DNA of 64,000 nt from Paludibacteraceae bacterium (GTDB lineage Bacteria > Bacteroidota > Bacteroidia > Bacteroidales > Paludibacteraceae), in NCBI GenBank assembly GCA_017559505.1, contig JAFYSF010000070.1, forward strand, positions 1 through 64,000, written 5' to 3'. The notes below the pieces were generated by a model. That model was given only the letters and a program-made list of their open reading frames with translations, searched no databases and was not told the origin of the DNA. Below, in pieces: positions 6,340 through 14,600 of this stretch. The first letter of the stretch is position 1, and every line of letters begins with the position of its first letter. The position numbers and the translations under genes were made by a program.

Positions 6340-8073
6340 ATGGGTATATTACAAATTTTCACACTATTAGGGGCATTAGGCATGTTCCTTTATGGCATGA
6401 ACCTTATGAGTTCAGGTCTTCAAAAAGCATCTGGCGACAAACTACGTAGCTTCTTGTCTGCCATGACATCCAACCCTCTCAAAGGGGTACTAACAGGACT
6501 TGGTATTACATCCTTAATTCAATCATCATCAGCCACAACCGTAATGGTTGTCAGCTTTGTAAATGCAGGTCTACTCACTCTTTCACAAGCCATTGGCGTC
6601 ATAATGGGAGCTAATATCGGTACTACGGTAACTGCTTGGCTTGTTGCTTGGCTCGGCTTCAAAGCCGACATATCTATACTTGCCATTCCGCTAATGCTAT
6701 TCGGCTTTTTATTCTCCAATTCCAAGAAAAATCAACGTCAAAACATAGGAGAACTTATCGTAGGGTTCTGCCTTCTTTTCCTTGGACTTTCATTTATGAA
6801 AGAGTCAGTACCCGACCTCAACGAAACACCACAAGTATTGGAATTTGTAAAAACTTGGGCAAGCCATGGTTTCGGGTCAGTACTCATTTTCCTCGTTTTC
6901 GGCACAATCCTCACCTTAGTGCTACAATCGTCATCAGCCACTATGGCAATCACACTCATCATGCTCAGTATGGGTTGGATTCCTTTCCACATGGCGTGCG
7001 CTATGGTACTTGGCGAAAATATTGGTACTACAATCACTGCCAATATCGCAGCATCAGTTGGTAATACACAAGCCAAACGAGCCGCTATGTCGCACACAAT
7101 ATTCAACGTATTTGGTGTTATTTGGGCATTAATATTTTTCAAACCATTTTTATCACTTGTTGGCTTAATCATCGAACTATTTGGCTTACCTAATCCTGCT
7201 ACTGAGGGATTTACTGTAACAGGTCCGAACACGGAAAGTAGTGTTGCCGCCCTATATGGACTATCAATGCTACACACACTATTCAACACCATCAACACAT
7301 TCATACTCATTTGGTTTACAAAAGTGATTGAAAAATGCGTGGTATGGATTATAAAAACGCCTAAGAATCAAGACCAAGAAGCCTTCCGCCTCAAATACAT
7401 CTCAGCAGGTCCTATCACCACACCCGAACTTGCGACAGAACAAGCATTTAACGAGATTATCCATTTCGCCCAAATCTCAAGAAATGGACTCAAATATGCT
7501 CAGTCTGCTATTTCTGAGGCTAATTCTGACAAATTCGAAGAACTACGAGGCAAATTAGTGAAATACGAAGAGATTTCAGACAGAATTGAATATGAAATTG
7601 CGGCGTTCTTAAATGCCGTATCAGCAAGTGGCATCAGCGAGGACACCTCTGTGAAAATCAAGGCTATGTACAAAATTATTGGCGAATTAGAATCACTTGG
7701 CGATTCAGGCGAAGCCATCAGTCGCATCCTATCACGCCGAAACATACATAAGAAAACCTTCGATTTTGAAACTATTAAAAAGCTTGACAATATGGTAGAA
7801 GAGGTGGATAGAGCATACGAAGCAATGATAACCAACCTAACATTAGCACATAAAGGCTCTTTAGTTGAAATATCTAATGCCTACAATGCCGAAGACCGCA
7901 TCAATAGCCTGCGCAATCTGCTCCGTGACACAGAAATAGAAGACATCGAAGAAAACAAAAAGAACTATCAAACAAGCGTTTACTACATGGATATAGTAAA
8001 TGAATTGGAAAAAATGGGCGACTTCATAATTAACATATCTCAAAACCTCGAAAGAGCATTTACCCAAAAATAA
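6340..8073 (+). CDS. Na/Pi cotransporter family protein with a PhoU-like domain
   Basis: A 577-residue inner-membrane protein. Two Na_Pi_cotrans repeats carry the family hallmark QSSSAT, at about residues 62-67 and 196-201, each followed by a glycine-rich GANIGTT or GENIGTT stretch that forms the substrate site in this family. From about residue 350 the chain is soluble and helical and resembles PhoU, the usual C-terminal regulatory half of bacterial NptA/YjbB-like proteins. It should mediate sodium-coupled phosphate movement across the inner membrane; in some relatives the direction is export. It terminates at a shared bidirectional hairpin. Confidence 0.93.
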   Translation: MGILQIFTLLGALGMFLYGMNLMSSGLQKASGDKLRSFLSAMTSNPLKGVLTGLGITSLIQSSSATTVMVVSFVNAGLLTLSQAIGVIMGANIGTTVTAWLVAWLGFKADISILAIPLMLFGFLFSNSKKNQRQNIGELIVGFCLLFLGLSFMKESVPDLNETPQVLEFVKTWASHGFGSVLIFLVFGTILTLVLQSSSATMAITLIMLSMGWIPFHMACAMVLGENIGTTITANIAASVGNTQAKRAAMSHTIFNVFGVIWALIFFKPFLSLVGLIIELFGLPNPATEGFTVTGPNTESSVAALYGLSMLHTLFNTINTFILIWFTKVIEKCVVWIIKTPKNQDQEAFRLKYISAGPITTPELATEQAFNEIIHFAQISRNGLKYAQSAISEANSDKFEELRGKLVKYEEISDRIEYEIAAFLNAVSASGISEDTSVKIKAMYKIIGELESLGDSGEAISRILSRRNIHKKTFDFETIKKLDNMVEEVDRAYEAMITNLTLAHKGSLVEISNAYNAEDRINSLRNLLRDTEIEDIEENKKNYQTSVYYMDIVNELEKMGDFIINISQNLERAFTQK

Positions 8074-8075
8074 AG

Positions 8076-8105
8076 AAATAGGCTGAGCCATGGCTCAGCC
8101 TATTT
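8076..8105. terminator. Bidirectional terminator between convergent genes
   Basis: A perfect 30-bp palindrome with half-site AAATAGGCTGAGCCA, followed by a T-run on both strands. It lies between the stop of the Na/Pi transporter and the stop of the minus-strand TPR gene, so it can terminate both. Confidence 0.9.
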
Positions 8106-8119
8106 TTATGTCATGGGAA

Positions 8120-9625
8120 TCACTTCTCGCTTATCACTTCCTCATTTTCCACTACTAACTCCTCATTACTAATTTCCTCCTCATTTTCAATCAAATCGCC
8201 CAAGAAAAAACGGCTAAACAACCCATCAATATCTAAATTAAGTTCGGTGCCTAATTTCTTCTTTATCGCAGAACGACGGCAATAATATGTACCATCTTGA
8301 ACGCACAAAATACGACATATATCCTTGGAATTAAGACCAATAAAGTCGAGGAACATATATGTGAAATCCATATTCGAAAGCTGAGGATAAGTAGCTTTCA
8401 GGTTTTCGTATAACGAACGGCTAATAACCTTCACCATATCGGGATTTGCCAACACAATAGAGGCATACGTATTTTTACAAACATCCGACACAGCATACAA
8501 TTTCTGAGTTTGCTTTTTGGTAATATCCACCAACTCCTCATTCTTCACCTCCAACTCCTCTTTGGCGTGTTTCAACTCTATATGCTTGATTCTATTGCGT
8601 CGAATAATGCGCACAAGCCAAATAATCAGTGCAATACCACCGATTGCGACCAAAACAAAAATCAAAGCCAACAACATAGTGCGATAATGTTGCAACTCAA
8701 TCTGTTGGTTATACAACTTTTTGTCATATTCGCCATTAACACGAGCAATCTGCTCGTCTAATATTTGCACAGCGTGCTGCTGATAAATACTAAACGCCGA
8801 ATCATAAACCGCCAATGCTCGCTCAAAATCGTCTTTTTGCGAATAATAGACCGCCATATTATTATAATACTGAAATTCAAAACCCTTTGCTCCCCTCAAT
8901 TTTTCAATATAAATATATGCAGAATCCACCTGACCATTAACTAAATAAATCGTTGCCAAAGCATCGGCATCACGCACATACCCCACACGTTTATAGAACG
9001 GCAATATCATATCTATCGCCGAATCAGGCTCCAACTGATTTATGAATTTTATTGCAAATCGCGCTTTTGTCTTCTCCACCATCAGTGTATCGCCTTGCAA
9101 TACGAAATTTTCCACCGCTCGATTGCGATAAATAGAGGCAGAATCTATATCAGTCTCTAAGTTCATCAACAACTTATAGCCCAAGCCCAAGAGATGCGAA
9201 TCATTCCGACTATCAGCCCACGCCACCAAACACTCAGCGTAATAATTGCTCTGATGCGGATTATCGACAGCCAACACCCTACTCAAATAGTAATACAAAC
9301 GACCAGCCATTTCATCCTCGTTGACAATATTCTGCTCGGCTATCTTCAATTCGTCTATCGCCTCAGAGTCGGCATTGATACTGTATAGTTTCGCCCCCTT
9401 TATCAATCGGCAAATAGCCTCCTGCTTATCATTGCCAACCAAGGCATAAACATCAATAAGACTATCGACCTCAGACAAAGAAATATTGGCATAATCCATA
9501 CTCACCACCTTGTCGTATAGCGATGACAACAAAACATCAGCTTGCTCTACATTTACTTTTTGCTTATTGCTACAAGCAACAAAAAACAAGACTATTGCAA
9601 TAAAAATAGAATTTTTTAGCATCAT
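8120..9625 (-). CDS. TPR-repeat membrane-anchored regulator
   Basis: A 501-residue protein. It begins with a lipoprotein-like leader (FFVACSN, Cys 18), followed by about 280 residues of helical TPR-like repeats (for example YYNNMAVYYSQKDDFERALAVYDSAF). A single transmembrane helix lies near residues 320-343 (TMLLALIFVLVAIGGIALIIWLV), then a coiled coil, then a C-terminal part with a helix-turn-helix-like segment (LNSKDICRILCVQDGTYYCRRSAIKKKL). This order matches Bacteroidetes envelope-to-cytoplasm TPR regulators. The signal and targets are unknown. The last 20 residues are a low-complexity NEE-rich tail whose DNA resembles an intergenic repeat seen elsewhere in the window. A -7 box lies upstream at 9672-9680. 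Confidence 0.8.
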   Translation of the reverse strand: MMLKNSIFIAIVLFFVACSNKQKVNVEQADVLLSSLYDKVVSMDYANISLSEVDSLIDVYALVGNDKQEAICRLIKGAKLYSINADSEAIDELKIAEQNIVNEDEMAGRLYYYLSRVLAVDNPHQSNYYAECLVAWADSRNDSHLLGLGYKLLMNLETDIDSASIYRNRAVENFVLQGDTLMVEKTKARFAIKFINQLEPDSAIDMILPFYKRVGYVRDADALATIYLVNGQVDSAYIYIEKLRGAKGFEFQYYNNMAVYYSQKDDFERALAVYDSAFSIYQQHAVQILDEQIARVNGEYDKKLYNQQIELQHYRTMLLALIFVLVAIGGIALIIWLVRIIRRNRIKHIELKHAKEELEVKNEELVDITKKQTQKLYAVSDVCKNTYASIVLANPDMVKVISRSLYENLKATYPQLSNMDFTYMFLDFIGLNSKDICRILCVQDGTYYCRRSAIKKKLGTELNLDIDGLFSRFFLGDLIENEEEISNEELVVENEEVISEK

Positions 9626-9671
9626 AATTCCACTATTTTAGGGGTAAAAATTCATAATTATAGATTCGGGT

Positions 9672-9680
9672 GCAAATATA
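9672..9680 (-). promoter_or_regulatory. -7 box for the TPR regulator
   Basis: On the minus strand the sequence reads TATATTTGC, a match to TAnnTTTG, 47 bases upstream of the ATG at 9625. Confidence 0.6.
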
Positions 9681-9890
9681 ACACTTATTTTTTATATAAG
9701 AAAATATTCTCGCAATTTTATTATAGTACTTACAATCAAAATATTAAAACTTTTAGAATCTATAATTTTTTTGCGAAAATTTTTCTTTCTCAAAAATTGC
9801 ATTTTTATATATTCGAAATTTTGCCACCCCCAATTTTTATATTACCTTTGCGCCCGCTATCAAAAAGAGAGCGTAATTTGCACATAAGGT

Positions 9891-9955
9891 TATAGTATAT
9901 TTATCCTATATTTATAGTATATTTATGGTATATTTATAGTATATTTATCCTATGT
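9891..9955. repeat. AT-rich short tandem repeat
   Basis: Four to five copies of TATAGTATATTTAT with single-base variants (ATCC, ATGG). The reverse complement of the same unit is repeated at about 48686-48763, in the other long spacer that precedes a large exported-protein gene. Confidence 0.8.
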
Positions 9956-9960
9956 TGTAG

Positions 9961-10086
9961 GTAAGGAGCAGGGAGCAGGGAGTAGGGAGCAGGGAGTAGG
10001 GAGGAGGGAGGAGGGAGCAGGGAGCAGGGAGTAGGGAGCAAGGAGTAGGGAGTAGGGAGCAAGGAGTAGGGAGCAAGGAGTAGGGA
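9961..10086. repeat. Purine-rich minisatellite (GGAGCAGGGAGTA units)
   Basis: Roughly 125 bases composed only of AGGGAG, CAGGGAG, TAGGGAG and CAAGGAG units, fully purine apart from single C or T positions. Similar short pieces occur near 62796-62820 (reverse complement) and 25365-25380. Confidence 0.85.
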
Positions 10087-10151
10087 TATACAGATTAGAG
10101 TGCATTTTATATTAAACTGACTTAAATAGAGTTAACATTAGTTAAAAATAA

Positions 10152-10214
10152 GGGGGGGGGTAATTTTTATCAATAATTTTTTGTAACTTTGCATACTCAA
10201 ATTCTTATTGATAA
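10152..10214 (+). promoter_or_regulatory. Promoter of the PagL-like gene with G9 tract and palindrome
   Basis: A run of nine G (10152-10160) lies immediately upstream of where a -33 box would fall. The -7 box TAACTTTGC is at 10184-10192. A 10-bp inverted repeat, TTATCAATAA (10167-10176) and TTATTGATAA (10205-10214), flanks the -7 box and looks like an operator. Length change of the G-run could alter promoter strength. Confidence 0.6.
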
Positions 10215-10256
10215 AAAAAACACTACCATCTAATTATTAATAATTTACCAAAAGAA

Positions 10257-11591
10257 ATGAAACGTTATTTTTTATTATTATTGATTGCTGCTTTGACACT
10301 AAATTTTGCCACAGCAACCGAAAATCAAAGCACAAACACTTTGAAACATTCAAGCTTATTGAAAAAAGGCAACGATAGATTTGCCATCAAAGCACAAGGA
10401 TTTATGGGATTTTATGTGGACAGACAGCCACATATCAACAAACTCGACCCAAGTGCACCTACGGGTTTGATGTTAGGTATAGAATTTCCATCTTTACAAC
10501 AATTGCCATGGCAACAATACTTACAAAATCCAACCGTAGGATTAGGTATAACATATATGAATTTAGGTTCAGAAATGTTGGGACATGCGGTGGCAATGTA
10601 TCCATATATATTACTAAATTGTGTGCGCACAGAACACTTTGAAATGAAAGTGAAATTGGCACCTGGATTGGCTGTGGTGAGCGAACATTGGTACACACAA
10701 AAAGACACTGACTACGACCACTATTATGACCCAACAACTAACACTATTTTCGGTTGTTATCTCAATGCATATCTCAACGCAGGTTTAAATCTTAACTTTC
10801 CTATAACCCGTAACTTTGCAATCAATAGCGAGATTGGTTTTATACACCTCAGCAATGGTCGCACTTGCATGCCTAACGTGGGCGCAAATATATTTTATGG
10901 CGGTGTAGGTATGGTGGCAACAATCAATCCAGAAAAAGAAGAACGCACACCCATCCAATTCCCAAACTTGCCATATAAATGGAGTTTGAATGTAACTGCT
11001 GCAGCAGGAGCTCAAGCATCACAAATCACTGATACACATAAATTCCTCATCGCATCGTTCCACACAGGCGCAATATATAACGTGTGCAATTGGTATGGAG
11101 TTGGTTTAGGCGCAGATGTTTTCTTTAATGATGCGATTGATAGAAACACTACTCGCAATTTATATAGCAAAGACAGCAGAATTAATTACACCACAAAAGA
11201 TAAAATACGCGTGGGTGTGAGTTTGAATAACGAATTCCAATTTGGCGCACTAACGGCTATTTTTGATTGGGGTGTATATATGTATAATCCATCCCGAAAC
11301 TATTTTTACGACTATGTAAGAGATTATTGTAAAGATGGATTAGTGAAACGTCCGTTATTCTACAAGTCATTAGGCGCTGGTGTGGACGAGGCATTCCACT
11401 ACTTCCGTTTCGGGGTGAAAGTTCGTGTATGGGACAATATCTATCTACAAGCAACAGCTAAGACACACATGCAAATTGCCGAATATGTTGAGTTTGGTGT
11501 AAACTATCAAATACCATTCCTACGAGAAGAAAAACGTGAAGAGGGGAAAAGTATAATTTTCCACCACAAAAAAGGATGGTGGGAGAAATAA
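10257..11591 (+). CDS. PagL-like acyloxyacyl hydrolase / lipid A deacylase family barrel, paralogue A
   Basis: A 444-residue outer-membrane barrel with a signal peptide (residues 1-20, ending ATA). The motif GFIHLSNG (His197, Ser199) followed by PNVGAN matches the catalytic His-Ser region of the PagL/acyloxyacyl hydrolase family as found in Bacteroidetes. Known members remove a fatty acid from lipid A at the outer membrane. A second set of strands (YKWSLNV to the C-terminal NYQIPF) completes the barrel, and a basic tail follows. Two paralogues lie at 54555-55790 and 55936-57060. Expression may be variable because of the G9 tract in its promoter. The family assignment rests on a short motif and overall shape, so activity is not certain. 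Confidence 0.75.
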   Translation: MKRYFLLLLIAALTLNFATATENQSTNTLKHSSLLKKGNDRFAIKAQGFMGFYVDRQPHINKLDPSAPTGLMLGIEFPSLQQLPWQQYLQNPTVGLGITYMNLGSEMLGHAVAMYPYILLNCVRTEHFEMKVKLAPGLAVVSEHWYTQKDTDYDHYYDPTTNTIFGCYLNAYLNAGLNLNFPITRNFAINSEIGFIHLSNGRTCMPNVGANIFYGGVGMVATINPEKEERTPIQFPNLPYKWSLNVTAAAGAQASQITDTHKFLIASFHTGAIYNVCNWYGVGLGADVFFNDAIDRNTTRNLYSKDSRINYTTKDKIRVGVSLNNEFQFGALTAIFDWGVYMYNPSRNYFYDYVRDYCKDGLVKRPLFYKSLGAGVDEAFHYFRFGVKVRVWDNIYLQATAKTHMQIAEYVEFGVNYQIPFLREEKREEGKSIIFHHKKGWWEK

Positions 11592-11599
11592 TAAAAAAA

Positions 11600-11631
11600 A
11601 TAGGGGGTACCAAAGTAAAGGCACCCCCTAT
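11600..11631. terminator. Bidirectional terminator
   Basis: ATAGGGGGTACC (11600-11611) and GGCACCCCCTAT (11620-11631) pair with a single mismatch, with A-runs before and T-rich sequence after. It sits between the convergent stops at 11591 and 11639. Confidence 0.8.
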
Positions 11632-11638
11632 ATTAAAA

Positions 11639-14600
11639 CTATCTAATGGCTATTTTATGGGTTTCGCCATTTGAGACTACCAAATAAACGCCATAAGGCA
11701 ATGTGATAACCGTAGATTGACCTATGTATATCACTCGTCCTGCTGTATCAATTACATAATAATTGTCAGTAGCTCCCTCAACATAAAGATTTTGATTTTG
11801 AGAGTAAACCACAAGCGATTGCTTACGAACAGTCTCTTCGCCAACACGCATATCTAATTCAAATTCAGCAACGAGAGTAATATCTGAAGTCAGAACAAAC
11901 GTACGAGTTAAAGTGGTATCGCCATCGGACCAGCGTAGAAAATGATAGCCTTTATCAGGGATAGCTGAGATGGACACTTCTGTGCCATGATTATATTTTC
12001 CTGCACCTACAACAGTGCCGTTTTGACCAGATAATGTAACGGTGTAGACATTAATTGCAAATTCAGCAACGAGAGTAACATCTGAAGTTACAATGAACAT
12101 ACGAGTCAAAGTAGTATCGCCATCGGACCAACCAACAAAATGGTAGCCTTCGGCAGGTATGGCTGTAATAACAGCAATCTCTCCATAATGATATTCTCCT
12201 GAACCCTTCACCGTTCCATGTTCAGCCGACAATGTTACGCTATAAACATTAGCCGCAAATTCAGCAGTGAGGGTAATATCCGAAGTTACTACAAATATAC
12301 GCATTGAAGCAGTATCGCCATCGGACCAACGAACGAAATGATAACCTTCGGCTGGCGTAGCAGTAATAGTAACCACATCGCCATGTTGATATTTTCCTGC
12401 ACCTACAACTGTGCCATTTTGACCAGATAATGTAATGGTATAGACATTAATTGCAAATTCAGCAGTGAGAGCAATATCCGAAGTTACTACAAATATACGC
12501 ATTGAAGCAGTATCGCCATCGGACCAACGAACGAAATGATAACCTTCGGCTGGCATAGCGGTAATAGTAGCCACATCGCCATGTTGATATTTTCCTGCAC
12601 CTACAACTGTACCATTTTGACCAGATAATGTAATGGTATAGACATTAATTGCAAATTCAGCAGTGAGAGTAATATCCGAAGTGATTACAAGCATACGTGT
12701 TGAAGCAGTATCGCCATCGGACCAGCGAACGAAATGATAACCTTCGGCTGGCGTAGCTACAATATTAGCAATAGAGCCATACGTATAGTCTCCTGCACCG
12801 ATTACTGTACCATTCGTAGCCGACAATTTTACTTTATAAACATTTGCTACAAATTCAGCAATAAGAGTTGTATCTGAAGTTACTGTAATACTTCTTGCCA
12901 TATTAGTGTCACCATCCGACCATTTCACAAAATGATAACCTTCGGCAGGTGTGGCAGTAATATAAACTTTGTGTGCATAGTGATACTCACCAGAGCCTGT
13001 TACTACACCATTTTCCGCTATCAGTTTTACAACATATACATCAATTGCGAACTCGGCAGTAAGGTTTACATCTGAGGTTACAATAATACTTCTTGTCGCA
13101 TTTGTATCACCATCTGACCATTTCACGAAATGGTATCCTTGCGCAGGAGTGGCAGAAATTTGGGCAGTTGCTCCATACTGATATTTACCATATCCAGTTA
13201 CTGTACCATTCTCAGCCGACAAAACCACCATATAATCATTAACTCCAAACTCAGCTGTAAGAGTTGTGTCGGAAGTTACAATAATATTTCGGGTGGCATG
13301 AGTATCCCCATCTGACCATTTTACAAAGTAATGTCCTTCTGCTGGTGTCACTGTAATATGTGCAGTAGAACCATATTGATACTCACCCGAACCAGTTACT
13401 ATACCTTTCTCCGCTATCAATGTTACAACATATACGTTAATTGCGAACTCGGCAGTAAGAGTAATATCTGAAGTTACTCTAATACTTCTTGTTGCACGTG
13501 TATCACCATCAGACCATTTTACAAAATGGTAACCTTCGGCAGGCATAGCTACAATATTAGCTGCAGCACCATATAGATACTTTCCAAAACCAATTACTAC
13601 ACCATTTTCTGCTATCAAGGTTACTGTATAAGTATTAATTGCAAATTCAGCAGTAAAAGTTGTATCTGAAGTTACTGTAATACTCCTTGAAGCATTAGTA
13701 TCTCCATCAGACCATTTCACAAAGTGGAAACCTTCTGTTGGCGTAGCGGTAATATGAGCTATAGCTCCATATTGGTAATCGCCCGAACCTGTTACTATAC
13801 CGTTTTCTGCTATCAAATTTACAGTGTAAATATTAATTGCAAATTCAGCAGTAAGAGTGATATCTGAAGTTACAGCAATACTTCTCGTAGCATTTACATC
13901 GCCATCAGACCAACGCACAAAGTGATAACCTTCGGCTGGTGTAGCAGTAAGTGTTACCTCTGTACCATAATCATATTTCCCAGCTCCTGTCACAGTTCCA
14001 TTCTCAGCCAATAATGTTATGGTGCAAATATTAGATGCAAACTCAGCAGTAAGAATAGTATCTGAAGTTAGAATAATACTTCTCGTTGCATTTACAACCC
14101 CATCAGACCAACGAACAAAACGATAACCTTCGGCTGGTGTAGCAATAAGAGTTACTGCAGTGCCATAATCATATTTTCCTGCGCCAGTCACTGTACCATT
14201 TTCTGCCAATAACGTTACAGAGTAAACATTAATTGCAAACTCGGCAGTCAGTGTCATGTCCGAAGTTACTACAATTATACGAGTTGATGTTGTATCACCA
14301 TCTGACCATCCAACGAAGTGATAACCGCTTATTGGCAAGGCTGTAATAGTAGCAATATCGCCATGTTCATATTCTCCAGCACCCATTACCGTACCATTTT
14401 CGGCTGACAAGGTTACTGTGTAAACATTAATAGCAAACTCAGCAGTGAGAGAAATATCTGAAGTTACTAAAAATATACACATCGATGCAGTATCGCCATT
14501 AGACCAACCCTCAAAGTGATAACCTTCTGATGGAATGGCTTCAATAGTAGCTACAGCTCCATGTTCATATTTTCCTGCACCCGTTACTGCTCCATTTTCA

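Larger units (their letters stand above)
9681..10150. other. Long intergenic region with two simple-repeat tracts
   Basis: No gene is supported here. 9843-9851 holds a plus-strand -7-like TACCTTTGC with no reading frame directly after it. About 9891-9955 is a short-period array of TATAGTATATTTAT-like units. 9961-10086 is a purine-rich minisatellite built from GGAGCAGGGAGTA-like units. After that there is only AT-rich sequence up to the G9 run. Confidence 0.75.

Noticed and set aside
6738..7310. A 190-codon minus-strand frame opposite the Na/Pi cotransporter
   Set aside because: Shadow of a well-supported gene, no recognisable content.
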